The notes below the pieces were generated by a model, which was not told where the DNA came from, did no database searches, and saw only the letters and a program-made list of their open reading frames with translations. Position numbers and translations under genes: made by a program. Shown piece by piece: positions 45,591 through 57,900 of a stretch of 64,000 nucleotides of DNA. This stretch comes from Macrocystis pyrifera (lineage: Eukaryota > Sar > Phaeophyceae > Laminariales > Laminariaceae), in NCBI GenBank assembly GCA_031763025.1, contig JASSKH010000006.1, positions 15,217,479-15,281,478 on the forward strand, read 5' to 3'. Within the stretch, counting starts at the first letter, position 1. Every line of letters begins with the position of its first letter.

Positions 45591-46844
45591 GCCCTGCTGT
45601 CGATGGGGTGCGGAATGTCGGAAACGTCCCCTCCCCCCCCCCCCCCCCCCAAGTTGTCATCGTTTTGATGGCCGTCGGGAGTTGACCGGCACAGTGGCCG
45701 CATGCGTGGCGATTTTTTGCGGTGATTGTTCACCGTAGCTACAGGAATGGAAGTTGGCAAAGTTGAGATTTTTTTAAAGCTGACAAGTTTTGCGATTCCT
45801 GCGAGTACATACACTGTGAATAGAAGGGAGAAGCAAGCGAAAGGTCACACGCTCGAGTATTGGCAGGACCAGGCCGGGAGCTCATAAATTTTTACCGCTG
45901 TTAGTTGATGGTCACGGCAATTACGTACACTTACAGATATAGACTGGAAAATAGTGGGATTTGTCACAAGCCGGGGTATTGGCGGGGTAAGGTTGGGGAC
46001 ACGTCTCCTTGCGGTGTGGACGGGCATGTATCTAATGATATGGTGGGCGATGGACCACGACCGTCGACCGCGGTAAAATGTTGATGGTGTTGATGACAAT
46101 GTTCGACTGTTTCGGGGACTGCAAACAGTCAGCCGGTGGTTCTCGCTTACCGATGGATAGTCACCGTGATGTCCGCCTGAACTTGTATCGTGTATATGCA
46201 TGTGGTCACCCCGTCTACACCAATTGATGCAAACTTACATTTCAATAATTTGTTCAAGGGTCGTTTTTAATCCATCCGCCTCAAACATTACCCGCTTTTA
46301 ATTGCTCCTGCCGCGGGTTTACGGCACTCAGTTTGCTGTTCCTGCGATACTTTCCTTGTAGGTTTTCCGTCTGCACTAAAGCCCGAAGCATTGTTGACCT
46401 CAATTCTTGAAGCTGGTGGTCGATCCCGATTATCGCGCAACAATTGCTACCCCTTTCGCGGAGCAAGCATGTACTGCGTGTGGGCTTCAAGGATCTGCCC
46501 TATTTCCCAGATATATATGGACAAACGTTGACTCTTCAAAACAGTGCGCTCTCTCATCGACCGTCACAACAAAAAAAAACTCTCAAGGACAAGCATGGCG
46601 ACTGAGCAAGTCGGCGTGCAATAGAAATGCAATTCGATGGGGCGGCCACGAGACGGGGTAGCAGTAGACATACAGTAGACTAGTCGTTTGCGCCAAGCCC
46701 CTCCCCCCCCCTTCCGCCTCGAAAGGGATGCGTGGTCACTGGTCAAATGACTATGGCAAGCAACAACTGAGTACGCCCCCCACCCCCCACCCCCGCTTTT
46801 TTTTTTTGGCGGTCACCACGGCTGGCGGTCGAGTTAGATCATAA

Positions 46845-47175
46845 GTCATCGACGCTGTTATCCATATGCAAGAAAATCCCCATTCTAAAGCTGTTCCTAT
46901 TACGGGGGTCCATAGTTAATAGGACCTATGATAAACACAAAAACCTATATATTTACCTATTTTTACTAACACAATTTGGTCCCATTAACTATGGACCCCC
47001 GTAATAGTAGGATGCAACTCACCCTTCAGGCGATTCGCCCAAAACCTCACGGCGCTTCGCGCTTGCTGCAAGCAATGTCTGCCCGGCCGGTGAAAACCCG
47101 ACGTGCTCCCTCTCCGCGTTGTAGGGATGCGAGGGTCTATGGTCATACGACCACGGCCATGCATAATAAATAATG
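46845..47175 (+). repeat. Poly(C)-linked dispersed repeat P, copy 4, interrupted by a MITE
   Basis: Left part GCTGTTATCCATATGCAAGA to about 46899, then the MITE 46900-47004, then the right part from GTAGGATGCAACTCACCC through GGCGCTTCGCGCTTGCTGCA and TGTAGGGATGCGAGGGTCTA to the end. It lacks the C-run at its 3' end. Confidence 0.85.
46900..47004. mobile_element. TA-flanked MITE, copy 6, nested in a P repeat
   Basis: TTACGGGGGTCCATAGTTAA at one end and its exact complement at the other. The interrupted host repeat reads GTTCC-TA-element-TA-GTAGGATG. The intact P copy at 63725 has GGTTCT-TA-GTAGGATG. That shows insertion at TA with TA duplicated and no other loss. Confidence 0.95.
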
Positions 47176-47377
47176 AGTACACTCGCATCGTGTGGGCCGA
47201 ACGCCAGGATTTCGCTGAAATGTAGTTTTAGGAGCTTGAAGAGGCCGCCCGGCACGTATTGTTTTGGTACCAAGTACCTGGCTGCGGTTCTCGTAAACCG
47301 TACAGCAGCAGCACGTCGACCCGCAGTATCCCCACCAGGCGCGGAAGATACAGCGCACGGCAGGCGCACCATCTTTT

Positions 47378-47465
47378 GAAGGTGTCGCACACCACCCTTG
47401 AAAAGGTGTCGCACACCACCCTTGAAAAGGTGTCGCACACCAGTCAGCGTCACCAGTCAGTGTCA
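47378..47465. repeat. Minisatellite, about 24 bp unit
   Basis: Three units of GGTGTCGCACACCACCCTTG plus AAAA, then shorter CAGTCAG.GTCAC units to about 47515. Confidence 0.9.
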
Positions 47466-47639
47466 CACGCGATCCTTAAAACGTGTCGCACACCAGTCAG
47501 TGTCATTGAAAAGTGTCGCAGTTATCATCACAAACCTCACCTTCGTGCCTCCGCAAACGCACTCACGCATCGTAACGGACACCAACACTCAAATGAGCCC
47601 TTGCACCACGGCACACATCGTACCGATCGATCAGATATA

Positions 47640-47960
47640 TCACCATCCACCGTAGATCAGATAGATGATCTAGTCCCCTACTTGGTGAGGGTTAGAGGTT
47701 GTGCAGGATCTCGTAGTACATACCCAACCCAGGAACTACGTGCTAGATCACGTGTGCAGATTATACCGTTCCCACCCGGCAGCATGAGCTACAGCTGTTA
47801 TAGATACATAGAGGTCATACAGATCAGTCACGTAATTGCCCTGAAACATCTATATCATCAGTTATGGGTATATGATGTATCTGCTCTATCCGAGGTGTCC
47901 GGCGCTGAAAACGCTATATATATACACTTCGTGCTCGAAAGGCGGTTGCACTTCCAAAAG
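47640..47960. repeat. Dispersed L repeat, copy 2
   Basis: CCACCCGGCAGCATGA, GATACATAGAGGTCATACAG, TGCCCTGAAACATCTATAT and CTCTATCCGAGGTGTCC, in the same order as at 31836-32060. Confidence 0.55.
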
Positions 47961-48927
47961 AGTTAACCCTCTATATATACTCTATAAGATGGGACTGCTG
48001 TACTCTCGATGTGACGACATATAACATTAATATAATATTACTAATAATATAACATCACTTCGAATTAGAGTCAGAGTAAGGTTTCTGCACAGCAGTGCAC
48101 TGGTTGACGGGGTCATAAATCGAGGCTGTTTGCTTGGGGTGAGGGGCAACCTCTATGGCTCTCCCTCGGGTATATAGCGTGCATTCGCATCGCCACGCAC
48201 TGTACGACAATTCGATGTCTTCCAGCAGTAAGAACATGCAACCCCGGTGCTGCGAGATGAAGAAGACAAAACCTGGATTGAGATGCCCTCAGGACAGTTT
48301 GAAATTCCAAACTGAATCTTTGCATTGCTGCCGTGGCGTGTTCGACTAAACCGGGCTGAGAAGCCAATGAGACACATTTCAAACTTGCAATGCTGCCATG
48401 CTACAGCCGTGTTTGGCGTCTCTGATTCAACGTATCAGGTACTGCTGTAGTAGTACCGAATCAACAACAAAAATATGTTGCTGTTCTGACGCCCTCTAGC
48501 CTTGCGTGTGCTCTTCAATACATAACGCGTTCCGGAGGGTTTGCCTCTAGATCACGCTCACGGCGACGGGGAGGGAGCTTAGGTCCGTTAACGCCTTCAA
48601 CAGCAGCAGCGACAGCAGCAGCGACAGCAGCATCGACAGCATCAGCAGCAGCACTACTCTATTAGATGACCGAACCCTGCCAAACTCTTACCCCAACGAT
48701 TCATCACCCAAAGGAAACCAACGGTGCCCCCCCCTCGCTACCCCAACAAGAACTCCGTAGCTCTCTCCCCCGCCATCACCCCTCTGCACACCCCAACAGG
48801 AACTCCGTAGCTCCCTCCCCCTGTCAGCAATCCCTCCTCACACCCCTGCAGGAACTCCGTATCACCCCCTCACCCCCCCCCCAACAAAAATATCTCCGCA
48901 ATCCCCCCAAGTCTTCCCTCTCAGCTC

Positions 48928-51900
48928 CTACTTTCCGCTTGGTGCAGCAGCAGCAGCAGCAGCAGCCCCACGCCCGGGCGTGGGCAGCAGCGGCCTCGCA
49001 GGTTGCGCGCCTAAACGGTGCGGGTCCATGGAAGCATAATACGGAGCTGGTGGGGGCCCTGGTGGGGGACCCGGCGGGGGCCCGGGGGGTGGCCCTCGCC
49101 GTCCTGCCCCGCCCGCGTACATTGGCCCCCCGCCTCTCACGGGTCCGTATGAAGGCAGCGGGGGCCCTCGAGCATGGTGGTGGCCGTGGTACGATGGTGG
49201 CTGCGGGCCCGGTGGGGGAACATACGCGCTCGCCGGCTGCTGCTGGTAGGCCGATGGCGGCGGCGGCTGGTAGCCCTGAAGCTGCGGCATGGGTGGCATG
49301 TGTGGGACGGGGGCCACGGGAGCCCCGGCGGGGAGCCCAGGAACTGGGGGCATCGGGACCGGATGGTACATAGCAGGAGTTTTAACGGCCGCAGCTCCTT
49401 GTTTAGACTCCCCCTCTCCCGTCTTACCGCCGGCAGCTTCGCCTTCACCTTCGCCTTCTTCCCGTTTCTCGTCGCTACCGGCCGCTTTTAGCTTAACCTG
49501 TGCGGAGTCCCCCTCTTTTTTGGCGCCGTCGCGTGAATCTTCGATTCGGCGGCGGCCCTCCGGGCCGTTGAAGCCCGACGTCCCAGATTCTTCTGAGCGC
49601 GTGGCCCAGTTGAGGCGCAAAAGCCTGCCCTTGATGATCAAGCACTGCGCGAGGGAGGCACGGCGTAAGGGAGGCAAACAAGCAAGCAAGCACGCGCGAA
49701 AACATGTTTTATCGGTTGGGAATCTGTTTCCATTCTTCCAGCGTTGCACCGGCAGCATTATCGGGGAGGCGGTGGCAGCGGCAAATATGTGAACGATCGT
49801 CTCAAATAACAAACAAATATTCACACTCAAAACACACGACAGCCCAAACTCCACGATCACGAACAAAAAAAGGCGCGGGCTGACAAATGACCCCCCCCCC
49901 CTTATGTTTTACTCCACCTTAAAACCAGCGCAGGAAGTTAGAACATTTTTTCTTCGTCAAGCTGGCCGTGGGCAGAGGATAGGTGCATACATACATGTAG
50001 CATGTAGTCTAATGTACTATTAATAATAGACTGATGTACTATTACGGGGGACCATAGTAAATAGGACCAAATATTGTTAGTAAAAATAGGGAAATATATA
50101 GGTTTTTGTACGTACCGTAGGCCCTGTTTACTATGGTCCCCCGTAATATTAATAATGCGTTTATGTATTTATATCAGGGCTGTTCACGGGTCGGGTCGGG
50201 TCGGGTCGGGTCGGATCGGGTCGGCAAAAGGGTGACCCGACCCGAGCCGACCCGACTCGACCCATGATATTTACAAAACTTCTTGACTATTACGGGGGTA
50301 CATAGTTAACAGGACCTATGGTATACATTAAAACCTATATATTTTTACCTATTTTTACTAACAAAATTTGGTCCCGTTAACTATGGACCCCAGTAATAGT
50401 AGGCCCGCGGATTGAGTCATGAACCGTGAAGAGCCCTGATATGAGTAGATTACTATATATTACTGTATATTACTATACCACCCTGATCGGAAATATAAGG
50501 AACGCTTGGTCTTCATCTTCATGTATAAATTATCCTTATATTTACGCCCAGAGTGGTAGCCCTTTTTGCCCAAAACAACCATGACTGACGGGGCTCCAGA
50601 ATTCTAACACCAGAAGACAACAAGCCATCAAGCCAATAAGGCATTAAGGCCTGCCTTGCTTGTCGCTGGAACATCATCTGAGTATGTTGACCGTCAGTCA
50701 GATTATTTTAATAAATATCTACGCCATGGTAATTTTTGGCTCGTCGGGTTGCATTTGCAGCTATCTCGAGGTCATTTTTTTTAGGGTGAGGTGAGGAAAA
50801 AAAAGAGCTACTTGTACCTGTAGAGCTCTTGAAATTCGTATGGTATTAATGGCCTCATAAACTATTCAATACTGCACGAACTGCTATCGTAGCCTGCATT
50901 GTGTGCTCATCTATCTACGTTTGTGTGTTGTGTGTCGTGTACGTGCCGGACTCACTGGTACTCAAACATGCCACGGGCCAAGCTCCAAGACTATGGGGGA
51001 AAAAACCAGCGTATGAAAAAAAGAACTCATGATCGTGCATGACATGAGAACCCCTCCCCCGCCCCCCACTCCACTTCAAACACCATGTGAAAGATTGTCG
51101 CACCTTGTACAGCTGTTCTGCCGCCGCCTCCGCCGCCTGCCTGGTGGTGAACTGCACGAAGGCGAAGTCTTTGCCGGGAACTATTCGGATGGAGCGCAGC
51201 TCCCCGAAGCTATAGAAAGCGTCGCGAAGGTCCTGAAAAACGACAACAGCCCACCCCCCGACGAAGCCCGAAGAAGCATGCGACGACAAAGAACGGTCCA
51301 TGTGTGCATCACAGAAGAGGCGTGCAAGAGGAGGATGCATCAAGCCAGGCAGTCTTGCGTCCGGGCAAAACCCTTCAGAAACGTACATACCACGTACATA
51401 CCCTATAGCTGGTCATGTTTAGTGTGGTTTTGCTTGCGTATAAACCCTAACCCTGGCATAACGCGTAACGTGTAACGCCTAACCCAGGGTAACTGTCGCT
51501 GGTGGATACCTGTACGTTAATATTTGAAGTAAATACAGTAGTGTGGTCAACTAGAGCGCTGGCGAAACCAATAACCCCCCCCACTCCCCCCGACGTTTTT
51601 GGGTCTGACATGTGACGGCTTCATTCACCCAGCTCAAAACGGGTCCCTATAGTGCAGACGGCCGTGCAAAAAACATCGTCAACATCCTTACCTCTGGCGT
51701 GATGTGCTCGGCCATGTTGCCGAGCCAGAGGCTGCTGATGCCCTCGTCCTCCGGAGGCTCCAGCTTAGGCATTTCGTCCTGTCTTGTCATCATCTTGGCC
51801 GCCACAGGGTCGTCTTGGCCGTAAAATCGGTCTCGAATGTTTTGGTTGGCCAAGGGGTCTGCCTTGTCTGTCGGCATCTCGTGCCTGAAAGATAATAAAA

Positions 51901-54900
51901 CAGACAATGGTTGACAATGGTCAGCGGTCATTAACAAATCCGAGTTGGGGGGGGTTTATGCATTTACTACGTGCTGCTGTACTCGTAGCCGCGAAGGTTG
52001 CTCCACAGATAAACTAAAAGTGTGTAAGCTTCCCCTTCGGGTTTAGGGGTTGACTTGATTTAAATCCCGGGGTGTCGCAAGCTGAAAAAGGTTAACACAG
52101 TCAGCAGGCGTTCGTTCTTCGTACATACCAGCTACTGTACTCGTACGTAGCCACCGGGCAAGAATGAAGAATATAAGAAAGCTCTTGAAAGTTGAAGAAA
52201 AAAACTAGCAGGCACAGCAGGGCAAGTTAGACCGACAAGCCCAAACGAGTTTGTAGATAATGTCGTTCTATATAGTGTATATATTGACTAGTGTGTAAAA
52301 CACAACTTGGTCCAGCTGGGACAAAAATGGTTGACATGTACAGTCAGTCCTCACTACAGCTCCACTCCAACAAATTTCCGAGAAATTTCCGACAACTTTC
52401 GAAGACGGTCGGGGTCAGGATCAGGGTAATCAAAACGATTGCAACCACTTCGTACACACGGCTGCGATGGTTGTTTTACAGTGCAGTTGGTGGAGAATCA
52501 TGCCCACCACATTCCCGATGCATTGAATCTCTCTCTGAACTTCTGGCTGGCACTACAGCTCTCGTGGAATGTACAGTATGTATCACTATTAATACCGAGC
52601 AACGCTCCCACTGACACCCTGGAAGGACAAGCGATGCAGGGGTCGAGCTAGACAGTCATGGATGGTAGCATAGCATAGCATAGCATAGCATAGCATAGCA
52701 TACGTACTCTATTACCCCAACGAGGGCTGAAATGCGTTTTTGACTTCCCTAACCGCAGATTTCCTTCCCTCCCTCCCTCCTTCCTTACCAGGGAATACGA
52801 GGCAGTCCATGACGGCAGTCGTCAAACGTGGGACGAAGGACGCTCTGAAGCTGCTCTAGCAGCACAATTCCGCGCGAGGTGGTCCCCTGACCCCAAGACA
52901 ATCGACGACCAACCCCCAACTAAGCACCCGCGGTACGCATCGCAACACCTCAGGCGTGCGCCGTTGTCCAGACGCTGCATAGAGATACGCATTGCAATGC
53001 CTCGAACATGCGCCGCCGTTCAGACGCTGCACGGCGAACGGCATCATCGCAACATGCAACATCTCAAACGTGTGCCGCGGTTCAAACGCTGTACAGCGAT
53101 ATATAGACATGGCAACACTTCAAACATTGTGCATACCCGATCTAAGCACTCACAATATGTACGGTAACACCTCAAACTTGCGCCGTCGTTCACATGCTGC
53201 ACGGCAACATGTACGCAGGCATTGCAACACCTCAAAACCTGCACCGTGGTGGAGACGATGGACGGCGATGCAACACTCACAGGAAAGGGCACTTGGCGCC
53301 TCGGTTGCACTCCCCCTTGGCGTAGAAGGAGCACTTGTGCGGCTGGTTGCGCTTGTAGTAAGGCGTCGACCGCGCCATGCGGAGCAGCTGCGGTACGATA
53401 ACCCATGCGCACGAGATAAAACACGTGTGCGACAAGCGATGCGTACGATAAAGCATGTGTACGACAAGGCATGTGTACGACAAGGCATGTGTACGACAAG
53501 GCATGTGTACGACAAGGCATGTGTACGATAGGCATGTGTGCGATAAGGCATGTGGCGCAAGGACGTGGGACACGGCATGCACCCAACAGGGAGGTATCGA
53601 CAGGAATACACACACGCGAGCCCAGCATACAGCAGTACACATAACACCAGTACCAGTACCAGTACCAGTACCAGTACCAGTACCAGTACCAGTACCAGTA
53701 CCAGTACCAGTACCAGGTAAAGATAGTTCGTCAACAGTCGCAAATGTTTCAAAATCCTACCGCCGCTGGCCGCTGTACAATACACTTACAACTTGAAAGT
53801 CTCAAGAGGTCAGCAGAACAGCAGGACGGCAGTACAGCAGTGCAATACTCGTACAGCAGTATCATCAAAAGTCGGCAGGACCGTAGCATAACTAGTGCAT
53901 GTGAACCAAAGGCCAACAGTGTAACAAACAGTATAGTATAAACGTTGATCAAGTGTAAGCAGTACAGCAGCAGAATCCGTACAGCTTAAAGGCTAAAGGT
54001 ATGAGGGAGTCAGCAGCATAGGTGTACAAGTTAACCGAAGGTCACGAGCACAGCAGTATAAGTTGGGGCAATATATCAGCAGCACAACAGCACAGCCGTA
54101 TAACTTGAACGTTTCAGACGATAACAAATAAACCAGTACAAGTCGAAGATATCAAGGCACAGCAGTACACTTGAAGCTATTAGCAGTACGGTAAAATTCG
54201 ATGATAATCGAGGAGCAGTTAAACCTCTGCGCGATAAAAATGAAGGCACCTACTGGGGGGGGAGAAGGGAAGGCATCTTGGACCAAGGGACTTCCAAAAG
54301 GCTGGAGAATAAAAGTAATGGTTACCCCGTTCAGGCTTTAAGGAGGCGCTACGGACTGCACTCCCGTTGTGGGGACATGTTACTTGGAAATAGAGTCATA
54401 TCTAGGTATATGTGCAGTGCAGTATTATTAAGAAAGGGTTAAAACTAAACACGCAACAGCGGTACGACATGTTAAAGGCGTCGCAGGCTCAGACACGGGT
54501 CAAAGGCGGCAGGCGCCCTGGTCCCGATGCATACCTTCTGGTTGAGGGGCTTGTTGCTGTACGGGTTACCCCCTTCGGCGAGTTGCTTCTCGTGAACCTG
54601 CGTCATGTACTCGCGGTTTGCATCGCTGCCGGGCACTTCCAGCCTGTCCTCCTCTGCTAGGAACTTGTCACGAACCTCCACGGGCAGCCCTGACAGCCAA
54701 CGTCAGACAACACGTCATGGAGGGGAACACGTCATGGAGGGGAACACGTCATGGAGGGGAACACGTCATGGAGGGGAACACGACCGGGTAGTTTTTACGA
54801 ACATCGTTTGCCGCAGCAGTAAAACCAAAGTCAGGCAGGCGGGAGTAGTACGTACCGGTACGTACACAAACACTACACCGGGCGGGCGGGCGGACGGGCG

Positions 54901-57900
54901 GGCGGGCGGCTGTCGCCGTGTTGCGAACACTCAGGCCAGGGGGGGTCCACCAATTGTTTTCTTTCCCCGCACCCCAGGACCCATTTTCGAGACCCGGACA
55001 GGCAGCGGGGGGTATCGTACCAAAATCAAGTAAAATACAAACCTGAAAAAAATCGTTTTTCGTCATTTCGTCCATAAATCCCAACGCATTGGTTGTTCCT
55101 TTTGACGCTGGGGAGTAGTGTACGTAGGTCGTTTTCTCTTTTTGTCTAGCACCCTTTTTCAGGCGTAAGACGGAGCTTGGATCGTTTTGGTGGTTTCGAG
55201 ATGAAGGTGGAGATATTTCGCATGACAAGACACATACGCTCAACCACGAACCAGGCACATGTAAGACTGGCAGTTGCTATGTACGACTAGCACTATAATG
55301 CTATGGATCTCTATTGGTGTTGCACCTGGCATGTACTTCGACCCCCACCCTGGGTCGCACGGGTTATGTCACGTCATGTCATCCACTACGTTAGCTTCCT
55401 CTCCGTCCCGACCAATCGTACTCCGGTTTCTGCCGTCATTTCTAATGTCGCGCATTCGACTTCGGCTCAGAAAGTTACTCGGGCCGACTTAAATATTAGC
55501 AACACAGTAGTAGTACTCCATACTGACCCCGTCTCGTGTATATACAACAGTATTATTCCGAGCGAATGGGTGCTCTTGTTACTACATACAGTAAATACAC
55601 GCCGCGCCAAAATATATAGACTTTCTTTGACTTGTCTGAGGCTAGTTGCTACCTCTACGACCGCCGAACGAGATCTCCGACAAGCAAGAAGCTACAAAAG
55701 GACAGGCGAATTTTCCGATGGACCCATCATGACATCAACCCTAACGCCTAACGCACACAACAACCAACCCAACCATCGGACGGCAGCTACAACCATCGGA
55801 CGGCAGCTACTAAACATCCTGTTGCGCAAGGCGTAGGCTCCTAGCGACACCTATACGACAACTATATAACTACTGTATACTAATACTATCTTACCCCAGG
55901 AACGAAGCGTCGAGAAACAACGTCTTGGGGCAGCCGCACTGCAAAAAAAACCCCCGTCCCAGATACGATAGCTATTAATACAAACACTGCTGGAATACAA
56001 ACACTACTGCCTGTACATTCAACCTTGTGGGACCTGAGGTGGTTGGCGTTCCGATACAGTAGTGCCAGTCACTATATAGTGCCAGTACGTGATATGCGCC
56101 CGCCAACAATAATACCGGCACTATATATGAACCAACCGGCACTAAATACTCCGCACACTACCACACTGGTTTAACTCACATGCATGTGCCAAGCAATTTT
56201 CCGGCACCGCAAAATGATAGCGGGCAGCCGGCACAATCGGCACTATAGAGGGACCTCATCACTACTGCTGTACACTGTACACACTAAATGGTGACTAATA
56301 AGGAACTACCTTTTACGTACGACTGGGTTGGACACGCATCCGAAGTGTACCGTACGACTACGTATAGGCTGCATTGCACGCGCGCAGCACAACAATGCTA
56401 ATACTCGTGCTGCTGCACACTGTTCTACATACAGTCAGTACACGGATCGTACGACCGCATTTCTAGTTTTTTAGGTCGCCATGCCAGGGTCCCAATACCT
56501 GAAGTAGGCTTAACCCGTTGCAGACCGCAGTCCGGTTCAGGGAACATACCACTGTAAATCCAAGTAGTTTGTCCCCAAGACGGGACTGCAGTACTGAAAG
56601 GGTCAACACCTAACCCTAAGGTAAATAGTGACGGTCAAAGTCAACGTGAAAACGACGGTGAAAGTGATCGCTAACGTGGTGATGAAAGCGGTGGCTTCTC
56701 ACCGTATTGTAGGTCGAGTACGCATGTCTGGCATGCGTTCTTCAGCTTCGCGCACGTTTGGCACAGCTGAGTGCTTTTGATGCGCCCTTGCGTACCAGCC
56801 TTCCAGCGAAACACTGATACATACACGATACGAGAAGTATGGCAGCAGCGGTGTGCACGAGCGTGTAACGATTGGGCGCTTGTGTCAGATGCGATGCTGT
56901 TGTTGAATGCTTAGTCAGAAGCGGTGTCGTGATTGGGTACTTGGTCAGATGCGATGTCGTGATTGCATGCTTGGTCAGAGGCGATGTCCCCGACTGGGTG
57001 CTTGGTCAGATACGACGTCGTGAATGGGTGCTCGGTCAGGTGCGATGTAGCAATTGGGTGCTTGATCAGATGCGATGACGATATTGGGTGTTTGGTCAGA
57101 TGCGACGTCGTGATTGAATGGTTGGTCAGACAGTTGCGGACGGAAGGCCGGCACCGGTTACGAACCGGTTTGAAATAACACTGCTGTACACCTGTACACT
57201 ATTAACACGTAGGTAGCCCCTTTCAAGGGAGCGCATCGTAACACAGTCAGCACAGTCAACACATTCAGGGTAAGAGGTCCCTTATCGCGGTGTTTCCTAG
57301 AGGGGCCTCCCACTGCCCACTGCCCACTGCCCACTGCCCACTGCCCACTGCCCACTGCCCACTACCCACTGCCCACTGCCCACTTACCACTGCCCACTGC
57401 ACTGCTGTACCTCGACGCACCTCGTTCGCGACGTGTGAAGCGCCATCTGTGAGAGTCGCCTTATATCGCATCGATTCGAACTAAACTCCCACTCCCCGTG
57501 ATCTGTTGGCAGAAATCTAGAGCTTGAGCTGTTGAAGGCATATATACTACCCGGTAATAAATAGGCTAGATTAAGACGAGAGCAACGAATTGTGTAAACA
57601 TCAATGTTATCGAACAAGACCAACCAATCGCCAATCATTCTATCCTAAAGGTTGACCATTCCACCCCAAGCTCACGCCAGCTCAATCCTTGTAAATAGTC
57701 GTACAGCTGTGCCACATATGTACACTATTCATAGACGGTGGTTCGACGTGTTCGATAAAAAAAATCTTGTATACGACGTGGGGTCATCATCATCGTCACC
57801 GCATTCGTCTTTCACGGCTTTGTCGTCTGTCGTTCTAAGGAGGAGGGCAATAGCGATACAGAAGTATGTAGTTGTCCTTCCCTTCCTTGCCTTGCCTTGC

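Larger units (their letters stand above)
45153..48927. other. Convergent 3' interval between the Cpn10 gene and RBM22
   Basis: No gene recognised. It carries two P repeats, a MITE, a 24 bp minisatellite and an L repeat. Open frames around 45.8-46.5 and 48.1-48.4 kb have no recognisable protein. A CAG/GACAGC run (48600-48655) precedes the RBM22 stop. Confidence 0.55.

Noticed and set aside
48666-49373. 235-codon plus-strand open frame, Ala/Gly/Pro rich
   Set aside because: Lies opposite RBM22 exon 7. The open frame follows from the Pro/Gly codons on the coding strand.
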